45,810 nucleotides of DNA from Flavobacterium reichenbachii (GCF_002217435.1 NZ_MUHF01000024.1:1-45810), one strand, 5' to 3'; positions 1-7,595 are shown, counted from the first letter of the stretch. Made by a program: numbers and translations. Notes: generated by a model not told the origin, from the letters alone.

Positions 1-50
1 TTAAAAACAAAAAACCCACTCAGTTGAGTGGGTTTTGGTGGTGCCTCCAG
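1..50. repeat. Direct repeat, copy 1: tRNA-Phe 3' end plus terminator
   Basis: This stretch is identical to 376-425. On the minus strand it reads CTGGAGGCACCACCA followed by the CCCACTC/GAGTGGG terminator hairpin and a T-run. It has no complete tRNA upstream of it, so it is a 3' fragment. It probably serves as the transcription terminator of the GIY-YIG gene. Confidence 0.9.
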
Positions 51-66
51 TCCCGAGGCTTCGGGA
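51..66. repeat. 16-nt palindrome TCCCGAGGCTTCGGGA
   Basis: The arms TCCCGA and TCGGGA flank GGCT (AGCC on the other strand). It sits between CCTGGTTC and CTGGAGGCACC, exactly where the tRNA would have the rest of its T-loop. It could be a nuclease recognition or insertion site, by analogy with REP hairpins and their nucleases. That role is inferred. Confidence 0.6.
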
Positions 67-77
67 GAACCAGGTTA

Positions 78-365
78 TTAGGATTTTCTCTTAGATAGAA
101 TATCCTTTAAAATAGAATGGTCTTCAATTATTTTATTATTGAAAGTTTTGCTTTTCATTCTTTTGATAAATCTTTCTAAATATAGAGCTTCATCTTTATT
201 ATTACAAATGAAAGATAATACTACTTTCCAATCGTTAGCAGTCTTTGTGAAAGAATTAGAGTAAAAATGAGCTTGATGTTTTAAAATTCTTTGGTCTATA
301 TTGTTTGTTTCTCCAATGTAGAATTTTTTGGTAGAATCTGAATAAAGAATGTATAAGTAATGCAT
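78..365 (-). CDS. Small GIY-YIG nuclease-domain protein
   Basis: A 95-aa single-domain GIY-YIG protein (UvrC/homing-endonuclease superfamily). Visible signatures are the first strand YLYILYSD (the GIY position), FYIGETNN (the YIG position), a following Arg in DQRILKHQ and a Glu in ALYLERFIKRMK, which are the usual catalytic positions. The start is taken at ATG 363-365 because the fold begins at MHYLYILY. The same frame stays open upstream to 443, but that stretch is the tRNA 3' end and terminator. No good promoter of its own is visible, so expression may depend on readthrough from tRNA-Phe. Small proteins of this kind recur beside RNA genes in Flavobacteria. Their function is unknown. Confidence 0.85.
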   Translation of the reverse strand: MHYLYILYSDSTKKFYIGETNNIDQRILKHQAHFYSNSFTKTANDWKVVLSFICNNKDEALYLERFIKRMKSKTFNNKIIEDHSILKDILSKRKS

Positions 366-375
366 ATCAAAGGTG

Positions 376-425
376 TTAAAAACAAAAAACCCACTCAGTT
401 GAGTGGGTTTTGGTGGTGCCTCCAG
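376..425. repeat. Direct repeat, copy 2: within the intact tRNA-Phe locus
   Basis: Identical to 1-50 over all 50 bases. Here it forms the true 3' end of tRNA-Phe and its terminator. Identity stops at 425/50: on the minus strand the tRNA continues into its T-loop here, whereas copy 1 continues into a palindrome. Confidence 0.9.
382..410 (-). terminator. Intrinsic terminator of tRNA-Phe
   Basis: On the minus strand a CCCACTC-AACT-GAGTGGG hairpin (390-407) is followed by TTTTTTG. It starts right after the tRNA CCA end and is duplicated in the repeat at 1-50. Confidence 0.85.
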
Positions 426-486
426 GGATCGAACCAGGGACACATGGATTTTCAGTCCATTGCTCTACCATCTGAGCTAAGGCACC
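411..486 (-). tRNA. tRNA-Phe (GAA)
   Basis: A 76-nt cloverleaf with encoded CCA. The acceptor is GGTGCCT/AGGCACC, the D-stem GCTC/GAGC, and the anticodon stem ATGGA/TCCAT with loop CTGAAAA (anticodon GAA). The T-arm is CCTGG-TTCGATC-CCTGG, with a central T-T mismatch in the stem. A strong promoter lies just upstream and a terminator hairpin just downstream. Confidence 0.97.
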
Positions 487-502
487 ATGCTGATTGCGGG
501 TG

Positions 503-534
503 CAAAGATAGAATCATTTTTCGTTTATCCAAAA
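503..534 (-). promoter_or_regulatory. Promoter of tRNA-Phe
   Basis: On the minus strand TTTTG (534-530), a 19-nt spacer and TATCTTTG (510-503) match the Bacteroidota consensus TTTG-N19-TAnnTTTG. The tRNA 5' end is 16 nt downstream of the -7 box. Confidence 0.8.
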
Positions 535-585
535 CATTTTTTTAAAAAAATCAATTTGTATCTTCGCATTCATAAAAAAGCAAAC

Positions 586-1320
586 ATGATTTTAACGGTT
601 GATGTTGGAAATACCCGAATTAAAGCAGCTGTATTTGAGGGAAATACTGCTCTGGAAAATTTTGTTTTTGAGAAAAATAAACTCGAAAAAAAAATTGAAA
701 AAATTTTAAAAAAATTTCAAAACTGTACTGATTTGGTCGTTGCATCAGTAGGAAAAGTAGAAAAAGAGGCTTTTTTGAATTTTGAAAACCAGATTAAAAT
801 TCATTTTTTAACAAATGATGATATTTTTCCTTTTATAAATAAATATGCAACTCCCAAAACGCTGGGAATCGATCGTATGGTTTTGGCGGCGGGAGCAACA
901 TTACAATTTCCTAAACAAAACAGGTTAGTAATAGATGCAGGAACTTGTATTACCTACGATTTTATCGACGAAAACGATCATTATCTGGGCGGAGCAATTT
1001 CTCCAGGTCTTAGATTGAGATATGAATCCTTGCATCAATTCACGGCGAAGCTGCCTTTGCTGACATTAGAGATGCCCGAAGGTTATATAGGAAACTCGAC
1101 TATACAGGCTATTCATTCTGGAGTTGTTAACAGTTTGGTCTATGAGATTGACGGTTTTATCGATGAATATCGTGCAAACTTTTTAAATTTTATAATAATT
1201 TTAACGGGAGGCGATGCAGATTTTTTGGCTAAACGATTAAAAAATACCATATTTGCCAATTCAAATTTCCTGTTGGAGAGTTTGAACCAAACATATCAAT
1301 ATAAAATCGACAATGATTAA
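586..1320 (+). CDS. coaX: Type III pantothenate kinase
   Basis: A 244-aa CoaX-family kinase that phosphorylates pantothenate, the first step of coenzyme A synthesis. It is cytoplasmic. Visible motifs are the ATP-binding DVGNTRIK (about 6-13), GIDR (94-97), DAGTCITYDFI (117-127) and GGAISPGLRLR (135-145), all typical of the ASKHA-fold type III enzyme. The start is ATG 586, since the protein begins at MILTVDVGNT. An upstream in-frame extension to 487 is not supported. The gene overlaps the next one by 8 bp (ATG inside its last codons), so the two are probably co-translated at the head of an envelope-biogenesis operon. Confidence 0.95.
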   Translation: MILTVDVGNTRIKAAVFEGNTALENFVFEKNKLEKKIEKILKKFQNCTDLVVASVGKVEKEAFLNFENQIKIHFLTNDDIFPFINKYATPKTLGIDRMVLAAGATLQFPKQNRLVIDAGTCITYDFIDENDHYLGGAISPGLRLRYESLHQFTAKLPLLTLEMPEGYIGNSTIQAIHSGVVNSLVYEIDGFIDEYRANFLNFIIILTGGDADFLAKRLKNTIFANSNFLLESLNQTYQYKIDND

Positions 1321-2548
1321 AAAAATTATAATAAGTGCTTGTTTACTTATATCGTTCGTTTCATTCGCTCAGGAAGGTACTGCTTCGCCATATTCTTTTT
1401 ACGGAATAGGTGAAAATAGATTCAAAGGAACTATTGAATATAGATCTATGGGGGGAGTTGCAATAGAACAAGACAGTATTCACTTGAATATTGAAAATCC
1501 TTCAAGTTATGCTAATTTGAAACAGACTGTTTTTACAGTTGGAGGTACTTTTGCCTCTACTACTTTAAAAAGCAGCGATGCATCTGAAAAAGCACAGCGA
1601 TCTACTTTTGATTATTTAGCAGTTGGAATTCCGATGGGAAAATTTGGAGCTGCTTTTGGTTTGGTTCCTTTATCTTCAGTTGGATATAAGATTCAAGAAA
1701 ATAATACTGCGACAGAAGGCGCAACAAGCACGCAGCTTAACGGAAAAGGCGGTGTAAATAAAGTGTTTTTTGGTTTAGGATATAAAATTAAACCAAACTG
1801 GAGTATTGGTGCAGATCTTCAATATAATTTTGGTAAAATTACCACAACAAGCATAGAAGGTGTTACAGGTGTTCAGAACGAAACTGCAGAGGTTAATACT
1901 TCAGAATTGTCTGGAGTTAACTTTAACATTGGTAGTATGTACCAAAGAAAGATTACTAAAAAAATGAGTTTGTTTACTAGTTTGAATTACACTTTTGCCA
2001 GCAGCTTAAATTCTAATAGTACAAGAGTGATTTCTGTAAACGGAGATCCGGAGCCATTTGAATATCCTGCACAGGAGACAAATTTAAAACTGCCAAATAA
2101 GGTGACTATTGGTGCAGGTGTAGGTGAAGCTAGAAAATGGTTAGTAGGTACAACACTTGCTTTTCAAGGAAACGGACGTTTAGCAAACTATTACAATACA
2201 ATGGATAATGTGCAATATGAGAAATATGCAAAATATGCCATTGGAGGTTATTATATTCCAAATTATGCTTCTTTTAATAGTTATTTCAGCAGAATCACCT
2301 ATAGAGCTGGTTTGAAATACGAAAAATTAGGTATTGTCGTGAATAACGAATCAATAAATGATGTAGGAATGAGCTTAGGAGCTGGAATTCCAATTTTAGG
2401 ATCTGGATCTTTTTCTAATGTCAATGTTGGAATCGAGTTTGGAAAAAGAGGAACTGTAACTTCAGGATTAATTCAGGAAAATTATTTCAATTTTAACCTG
2501 AGTTTCTCTTTCAATGACAGATGGTTTGTAAAAAGTAAATTCAACTAG
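1313..2548 (+). CDS. Outer-membrane beta-barrel protein
   Basis: A 411-aa protein with a clear signal peptide (MIKKIIISACLLISFVSFA, cleavage before QEGTASPYS). Alternating glycine- and aromatic-rich segments end in a beta-strand-like tail, consistent with an outer-membrane barrel of the FadL/porin-like type common in Bacteroidota. It overlaps coaX by 8 bp and precedes lptC. This coaX-barrel-lptC order suggests a role in outer-membrane biogenesis, but the transported substrate cannot be told from sequence. Confidence 0.75.
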   Translation: MIKKIIISACLLISFVSFAQEGTASPYSFYGIGENRFKGTIEYRSMGGVAIEQDSIHLNIENPSSYANLKQTVFTVGGTFASTTLKSSDASEKAQRSTFDYLAVGIPMGKFGAAFGLVPLSSVGYKIQENNTATEGATSTQLNGKGGVNKVFFGLGYKIKPNWSIGADLQYNFGKITTTSIEGVTGVQNETAEVNTSELSGVNFNIGSMYQRKITKKMSLFTSLNYTFASSLNSNSTRVISVNGDPEPFEYPAQETNLKLPNKVTIGAGVGEARKWLVGTTLAFQGNGRLANYYNTMDNVQYEKYAKYAIGGYYIPNYASFNSYFSRITYRAGLKYEKLGIVVNNESINDVGMSLGAGIPILGSGSFSNVNVGIEFGKRGTVTSGLIQENYFNFNLSFSFNDRWFVKSKFN

Positions 2549-2587
2549 ACTTAAGCGTAATGTTTTTTTAAGCTCATTACAATTTAT

Positions 2588-2595
2588 TACATTTG
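2588..2595 (+). promoter_or_regulatory. -7 box abutting the lptC start
   Basis: TACATTTG matches TAnnTTTG exactly and ends 4 nt before the lptC ATG (2600). Transcription would begin at or next to the start codon, giving a leaderless message. No good TTTG lies 19 bp upstream. Confidence 0.5.
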
Positions 2596-2599
2596 GCGA

Positions 2600-3151
2600 A
2601 TGAATTTACCAAAGAAAAATATAATAACAGTTGTCACAGTTTTTACTGTGGCATTGTTTTTTGGATGCGAAAGTAATTTTAAAGAAGTTCAGAAAATTAA
2701 CTTTTCAGAATTTGTTCCGGGAAGTGATGCCGATACTGTTGATATAAAATATACTGATTCTGGACGCATATCCGGCGTTCTGATTAGTCCAAAAATGCTG
2801 GACTACTCCAATCTTGACTTTCCTTTTACAGAATTCCCTAAAGGAATTGATCTTACTATTTACGATAAAAAACAAAAACGTACTTTTATAAAATCAAATT
2901 ATGCAGTTTCTTATAAAAATACAGGAATAATTGATCTGCAGGGAAAAGTAAAAATTACGTCTGAGGAAGGGCAGGTTATGGAAACAGAACAACTCTATTT
3001 TGATCAGAAAAATGAGTGGTTTTATACCGAAAGAAAATTTAAGCTTACAGATGCAAAAGGAGTATCTAATGGTCAGGGAGTTGATTTTAGTAAAGATTTT
3101 AAAGTTATTAATTCGCAGAGAGTAAGCGGCGATATTGAATCTGAAGAATAA
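2600..3151 (+). CDS. lptC: LptC, periplasmic LPS export protein
   Basis: A 183-aa LptC-family protein. LptC bridges the inner-membrane LptBFG transporter and LptA, moving LPS across the periplasm. It has a hydrophobic N-terminus ending in FFGCES (a possible lipobox) and a beta-jellyroll-like body with GRISGVLISPKMLDY and a QGKVKITSEEGQVMETEQLYFD segment, diagnostic of LptC/OstA-like folds. The start is fixed by the need for the N-terminal hydrophobic segment. A consensus -7 box sits 4 nt upstream. The upstream barrel gene ends 51 bp before. Confidence 0.88.
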   Translation: MNLPKKNIITVVTVFTVALFFGCESNFKEVQKINFSEFVPGSDADTVDIKYTDSGRISGVLISPKMLDYSNLDFPFTEFPKGIDLTIYDKKQKRTFIKSNYAVSYKNTGIIDLQGKVKITSEEGQVMETEQLYFDQKNEWFYTERKFKLTDAKGVSNGQGVDFSKDFKVINSQRVSGDIESEE

Positions 3152-3171
3152 AAATAAAGAATTATAAGATT

Positions 3172-3366
3172 ATGGGTTATTTAAAATATACACAATACGT
3201 TTACATTTTGTTTGCAGCTTATTTTGTCTATGACGGATTTACAAAGCTGAGCGAAGGAAATGATACTTCAACTCTAAGTTTTATAATTGCCGGAATGGCA
3301 GTTTTTATGTTTTTCTTCAGGAGAAGATTTGTCAAAAAATTTGATGAGCGTAATAAAAAACAATAA
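3172..3366 (+). CDS. Small membrane protein, function unknown
   Basis: A 64-aa protein with two predicted membrane segments (about residues 9-22 and 33-49) and a basic C-terminal tail (RRRFVKKFDERNKKQ). I do not recognise the family. It lies 20 bp after lptC and 2 bp before the CorC-type gene, so it is part of the operon. Its size, hydrophobicity and position suggest an accessory to envelope assembly, which is inference only. Confidence 0.75.
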   Translation: MGYLKYTQYVYILFAAYFVYDGFTKLSEGNDTSTLSFIIAGMAVFMFFFRRRFVKKFDERNKKQ

Positions 3367-3368
3367 AA

Positions 3369-4628
3369 ATGGAAATTAGTATTATAATATCTTGTTTAAT
3401 ACTAGCAGCCTTTTTCTCGGGAATGGAAATTGCTTTTGTTTCCTCGAATAAAATTTATCTTGAAATCGAAAAAAAACAAGATAATTTTCTGTCCCGAATC
3501 CTGACTAAGCTTACCGAAAATCCATCAAAGTTTATTGCCGCAATGCTTATTGGAAACAATGTTGCAATGGTAGTTTATGGTTTTTTTATGGGTGACCTAA
3601 TTCTAAAATGGATCACCAATTTATCCTTTCACTTTTCAATAGTTACTAATTTACTTCTTCAAACTCTAATTGCTGCAGTTGTCCTGCTTATAACATCGGA
3701 GTTTTTTCCTAAAGTTTTTTTTCAAATCTATGCCAATTCTTTAATTAAGATTTTGGCCGTTCCTGCATACTTGTTTTACAGATTGTTCTATTATATCTCT
3801 ACTTTTTTTATTTGGATTGCAGATTTAGTTTTAATTAGATTCCTCAAAACTGAAGGAGACCCCGTTCATATGTATTTTAGTAAAATAGAACTCGGGAATT
3901 ACATAACCGAACAGATGAATTCTGTAGAGGATGATGAAGAAGTAGATTCTGAGATACAAATTTTTCAGAATGCCTTAGAGTTTTCGGGTGTTAAAGCACG
4001 CGATATTATGACACCTCGAACAGAAATTGTTGCAATAGATTTATTCGACAGCATTGAAGATTTAAAAGCATTGTTTATCGAGACCGGATATTCTAAAATT
4101 GTTGTCAGTCAAAATTCATTAGATGATATAGTAGGTTATGTGCACTCTTTTGATTTGTTTAAAAAGCCAAAAACGATAAAATCAGTTCTTATGACTGTAG
4201 AGTTCGTTCCTCAAACTATATTAATAAAAGACGCTTTGAATCTTTTAATAAAAAAGCGAAAAAATGTTGCTGTTGTTTTAGATGAATATGGAGGAACTTC
4301 TGGAATTGTTACTATAGAAGATATTGTAGAAGAACTTTTTGGAGAAATCGAAGACGAACACGATTTGGACGAAGAATTAATCGAACAGGAATTGAGTGAA
4401 GGAAAGTATATTTTTTCTACTCGTTTAGATGTTGAATATCTTAATGAGACTTATAAGCTAATGATTCCCGAAGAAGATTCTTATGGAACTTTGGGTGGTT
4501 TTATTGTAAATACCACAAAAGAAATTCCCCAAAAAGGAGATAAAATCGAGATCGGTCAATTTCATTTTGTAATAGAAGAGGCGACAGATAAGAAAATTGA
4601 ATTAGTCAAAATGACAATAAAAGACTGA
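3369..4628 (+). CDS. CorC/HlyC-type protein (CNNM, CBS pair, CorC domain)
   Basis: A 419-aa member of the hemolysin C/CorC family. An N-terminal CNNM/DUF21 membrane domain (about 1-180, several hydrophobic segments) is followed by paired CBS domains beginning near ARDIMTPRTEIVAID (about 208-222) and including a typical DEYGGTSGIVTIEDIVEELFGEI. A C-terminal CorC_HlyC transporter-associated domain follows (about 340-415, with EEDSYGTLGGFIVN). The family is linked to magnesium/cobalt homeostasis. It resembles gliding protein GldE in architecture, but there is no gldD, ssb or mutY neighbour here. It is the last gene of the tight coaX-lptC cluster. Confidence 0.88.
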   Translation: MEISIIISCLILAAFFSGMEIAFVSSNKIYLEIEKKQDNFLSRILTKLTENPSKFIAAMLIGNNVAMVVYGFFMGDLILKWITNLSFHFSIVTNLLLQTLIAAVVLLITSEFFPKVFFQIYANSLIKILAVPAYLFYRLFYYISTFFIWIADLVLIRFLKTEGDPVHMYFSKIELGNYITEQMNSVEDDEEVDSEIQIFQNALEFSGVKARDIMTPRTEIVAIDLFDSIEDLKALFIETGYSKIVVSQNSLDDIVGYVHSFDLFKKPKTIKSVLMTVEFVPQTILIKDALNLLIKKRKNVAVVLDEYGGTSGIVTIEDIVEELFGEIEDEHDLDEELIEQELSEGKYIFSTRLDVEYLNETYKLMIPEEDSYGTLGGFIVNTTKEIPQKGDKIEIGQFHFVIEEATDKKIELVKMTIKD

Positions 4629-4676
4629 TTTTTTAAATTAATAAAAAAAAATGTGTAAAATAAAACTCTAGTTGTA

Positions 4677-4705
4677 TTGTTATTAACTAGATAATTGTAT
4701 TTTCG
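4677..4705 (+). promoter_or_regulatory. Promoter of the PpiD-like gene
   Basis: TTG (4677-4679), an 18-nt spacer and TATTTTCG (4698-4705) form a near-consensus Bacteroidota promoter in the 108-bp gap after the CorC-type gene. The ATG follows 31 nt later. Confidence 0.6.
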
Positions 4706-4736
4706 CAAACTGAATATAAAATTAACGATAATAAAA

Positions 4737-6836
4737 ATGGCAGTTTTAGCAAAAATTAGACAGCGTTCCGCTTTATTGATAGGAGTTATTGCACTTGCAT
4801 TATTTGCATTTATAATACAAGATCTAATCGGTAAAGGAACATTTAGTCAAAGTTCAAAAGATGTAGGAAGCATCGACGGGAAAGATATTTCATTTGAAGA
4901 CTTTAGAGTTAAAGTTAGTAATGTTGAAAAAAGTGGGCAAGGAATTACTTCCACTGAAGCTGCAAACAGAGTTTGGGATGAAGAAGTTTCAATCGCATTA
5001 TTATCAGCTCAATTTGATAAATTAGGATTGAGAGTTGGAGAAAAGCACTTAATTGAGGTTTTAAAATCTGATCCAAATATTGGAAAAAATCCTATGTTCT
5101 TAAATGCTGCAGGTATTTTTGACATTGCAAAATTTAAAGATTATTTTAAAACTAATCCTGAAGCAAAACAATATATTGCTGAAAAGGAAAAAGGTGCTGA
5201 ATTAAACGCAAAATTTCAAATCTACAGTACATTAATAAAAGCTGGACTTTATACAACTGCTAGTGAAGGAAAGCTGAAGTATGAAATGGAAGCTAATAAA
5301 GTAAACTTTGCTTATGCTGCTGCATTATATTCTTCTATTAAAGATAGTGATGTGAAAATTTCTGATTCAGATATCGTAGATTATATGAAGAAAAACGAGA
5401 AGAAATTTAAAGCAGATGCAACTCGCGAAATTCAATACGTTTTAGTAGAAGATAAAGCTTCTAAAGAAGACGAAGCTGAAATTAGAACGAAACTGACTGG
5501 GCTTTTAAAAGGAAGTACAGTTTATAATAATGAAACAAAACAAACGGATTCTATTCCAGGTTTTAGAAATGCAAAAAACATTGCTGAATTTGTAAACTCA
5601 AACTCAGACGTTCCTTACGACTCTACTTACGTACCTAAAAACAGCCTTCCAGCTGTAGATGCTGATAAATTATTCAGTCTTCCAGCAGGTGCTATTTATG
5701 GACCTTATGTTTACGGAAAATACTTGTGTATATCTAAATCTTTAGGATTTAAAGCTGGTGTTAATGCAAAAGCAAGTCATATTTTAATTGGTTATGAAGG
5801 ATCTCAGACTCCAAACCAAAAAGAAAAAAGAACTAAAGAAGAAGCTAAAGCTAAAGCTGAAGATATCTTAGCTCAGGTTCAGGCAAATCCAGATAGTTTT
5901 ATGATGCTGGCTTTTACAAGTTCTGATGATTCATCTGCACAACAAGGTGGTGATTTAGGATATTTTGGTCAAAACCAAATGGTAAAACCATTTAATGATT
6001 TCGTGTTTTCTAACGGAATTGGAAAAGTTGGTCTTGTTGAAACTCCTTTCGGATTTCACATTATTAAAATTACAGATAAACAAGATGGAATTCGTTTAGC
6101 TACGATCGCTCAAAAAATTGAGCCTTCTGAAACTACTTCTGATAAAGTATTTACATTGGCAACTAAATTTGAAATGAATGCAGCTGACAAAGATTTTAAT
6201 GCTGCAGCAAAAGAATTAGGGTTAAAAGTTGCTCCTGCTATTAGCGCAAAAGCTATGGATGAAGCTTTTGGTCCTTTAGGAAACCAACGTAGCATTGTTA
6301 GATGGGCATTTGATAAGGAAACTAACAAAGGAGATGTAAAACGTTTTGAAATAGCAAATATCGGTCACGTAATTGCACAATACAAAAGCGAAAACAAGTC
6401 AGGTTTAGTAGCAGTTAGTTTAGCTAGGCCTTATGTTGAATCAATCTTGAAAAACAAGAAAAAAGCAGAAATGCTAAAAGCTAAAATGACTGGTTCTACT
6501 ATAGAAGCTATTGCTAAAAGTGCAGGTGTAACTGTACAGCAAGCAGCTGATGTTACTATGGAAAACCCAGTTTTACCTGGTGGTGTAGGACAAGAGCCTA
6601 AAGTTGTTGGTAATGCATTTGCTCTAACGCCAAATAAACTTTCTGCTCCAATTGAAGGAAATACAGGTGTATATGTTGTTAAAAACATCAGCACTATCAA
6701 AGCTCCTGCAATTGCTAATCATGCACCATATGTTGAAAAGTTAAAAGCTCAAAGTGCATCTGATGCAGGAAGAGTTTTACCAGCCTTAAAAAACAATGCT
6801 GATATTAAAGATAATAGATTACAGTTTAACTACTAA
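4737..6836 (+). CDS. PpiD/SurA-type peptidylprolyl isomerase
   Basis: A 699-aa periplasmic foldase anchored by one N-terminal membrane helix (about 11-30). Residues about 35-330 form a SurA_N-like chaperone region. A parvulin domain follows at about 343-450, with KASHILIGYEG at its start, then QQGGDLGYFGQNQMV and FGFHIIKI. The C-terminal part is a second chaperone-like region. It is expected to help fold outer-membrane proteins in the periplasm, which fits the upstream barrel and lptC genes. The start is ATG 4737, since the upstream in-frame extension would lie across the predicted promoter. A strong terminator follows. Confidence 0.92.
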   Translation: MAVLAKIRQRSALLIGVIALALFAFIIQDLIGKGTFSQSSKDVGSIDGKDISFEDFRVKVSNVEKSGQGITSTEAANRVWDEEVSIALLSAQFDKLGLRVGEKHLIEVLKSDPNIGKNPMFLNAAGIFDIAKFKDYFKTNPEAKQYIAEKEKGAELNAKFQIYSTLIKAGLYTTASEGKLKYEMEANKVNFAYAAALYSSIKDSDVKISDSDIVDYMKKNEKKFKADATREIQYVLVEDKASKEDEAEIRTKLTGLLKGSTVYNNETKQTDSIPGFRNAKNIAEFVNSNSDVPYDSTYVPKNSLPAVDADKLFSLPAGAIYGPYVYGKYLCISKSLGFKAGVNAKASHILIGYEGSQTPNQKEKRTKEEAKAKAEDILAQVQANPDSFMMLAFTSSDDSSAQQGGDLGYFGQNQMVKPFNDFVFSNGIGKVGLVETPFGFHIIKITDKQDGIRLATIAQKIEPSETTSDKVFTLATKFEMNAADKDFNAAAKELGLKVAPAISAKAMDEAFGPLGNQRSIVRWAFDKETNKGDVKRFEIANIGHVIAQYKSENKSGLVAVSLARPYVESILKNKKKAEMLKAKMTGSTIEAIAKSAGVTVQQAADVTMENPVLPGGVGQEPKVVGNAFALTPNKLSAPIEGNTGVYVVKNISTIKAPAIANHAPYVEKLKAQSASDAGRVLPALKNNADIKDNRLQFNY

Positions 6837-6857
6837 TTTTAGTATTTAATAATCATA

Positions 6858-6900
6858 AAGAAGCCGAAATGTTCTAAAGAATATTTCGGCTTCTTCTTTT
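6858..6900 (+). terminator. Terminator of the PpiD-like gene
   Basis: AAGAAGCCGAAAT (6858-6870) pairs with ATTTCGGCTTCTT (6883-6895) and is followed by CTTTT. It is a 13-bp stem with a 12-nt loop. Confidence 0.9.
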
Positions 6901-7057
6901 AATTAGTATTCGTTATTTTGCACATTGTAATACTTATCGTTCAAAAATTATGATGTTATATGGGAATAATAGAAATATAACGCTAAAAATTAGGGATATT
7001 AAAAATATTGCTGTTATTTTGGCAAAATTTTATTTTAACAATAAGTTTAATTCTTAA

Positions 7058-7071
7058 ATTTTGTACAAAAT
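7058..7071. promoter_or_regulatory. 14-nt perfect palindrome upstream of the 151-aa gene
   Basis: ATTTTGTACAAAAT is perfectly self-complementary and lies 45 bp before the ATG at 7117. It may be a repressor site. The rest of the 6901-7116 gap is AT-rich, with no gene seen. Confidence 0.35.
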
Positions 7072-7116
7072 AAAGCGAACGTATGGTGTATAACTACTTT
7101 AATATTCAAGAACTTA

Positions 7117-7572
7117 ATGTTTTCAGTGTTTAAGTTCTTTAGAAAGAAGCCTAAAGTTTATTCTAAAATAGAAAATCATATTTTTGGAATAATTACTGAG
7201 TTGCTAAAAGTGAGCAGTACAGACATCAATTGTGATGAGCTGGGAGGTAAATACTATTTAAGTAATGAAGAACAGCACTTTAAAGTTACCATCTTGGGTA
7301 ATGATAATGTGATTAGATTAACGAATACTCGTGATTCTGTTGCCGAAAAATACGATAAAATATTCGTAGAAGACGTTTTAAGAGCTGTTAAAGAAGAAAA
7401 ACACCGCCGTATGGAACTCGTGTATGATTCTATTACGAATAGCATTGAGAAAATGGCAGAACGCCTGCACAATACTCTTATTGAATCTAATGAACAGAGT
7501 GAGCAGGAAAACCAAGTCGTAAGACGTCTTGAAACAAAAGAAATTAAAAATAAAAAAGTAAATTTAAACTAA
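7117..7572 (+). CDS. Conserved-type hypothetical protein, 151 aa
   Basis: A 151-aa soluble, charged protein with no signal peptide after the short basic start (MFSVFKFFRKKPK). Residues about 85-135 are rich in E, K and R with helical periodicity (VEDVLRAVKEEKHRRME, then SIEKMAERLHNTL), suggesting a long amphipathic helix or coiled coil. I do not recognise a family. It stands alone, with a terminator and a 280-bp gap before it and a convergent kinase gene 24 bp after it. Confidence 0.7.
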   Translation: MFSVFKFFRKKPKVYSKIENHIFGIITELLKVSSTDINCDELGGKYYLSNEEQHFKVTILGNDNVIRLTNTRDSVAEKYDKIFVEDVLRAVKEEKHRRMELVYDSITNSIEKMAERLHNTLIESNEQSEQENQVVRRLETKEIKNKKVNLN

Positions 7573-7595
7573 CTGCTGCGGTAGTTAATTTGAAT

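Larger units (their letters stand above)
1..425. mobile_element. Putative GIY-YIG cassette at the tRNA-Phe 3' end
   Basis: A 375-bp unit lies directly downstream of tRNA-Phe. It is bounded by two identical 50-bp direct repeats, at 1-50 and 376-425. Each repeat holds the last 15 nt of the tRNA (through CCA) plus its intrinsic terminator. Between them lie a small GIY-YIG nuclease gene (78-365, minus) and a short tail. The tail reads CCTGGTTC, then a 16-nt palindrome, then the tRNA 3' end again. Tandem duplication of a tRNA 3' end around a nuclease gene suggests insertion of a small mobile unit or expansion by recombination. Mobility is inferred. The window edge hides whatever lies beyond position 1, including possible further copies. 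Confidence 0.5.

Noticed and set aside
366..443. Upstream extension of the GIY-YIG frame through the terminator and into the tRNA
   Set aside because: The frame is open, but the sequence is the tRNA-Phe 3' end and hairpin and the protein fold begins at ATG 365.
360..545. Plus-strand 61-codon frame across the tRNA
   Set aside because: It is antisense to tRNA-Phe and its promoter and shows no protein family features.
3369..4628. Gliding-motility gene gldE
   Set aside because: The domain layout fits, but the gld-type neighbours are missing and the gene sits in an lptC operon.
6110..6700. Two minus-strand frames inside the PpiD-like gene
   Set aside because: They are shadows of a strongly supported coding sequence; no start context or recognisable domain.
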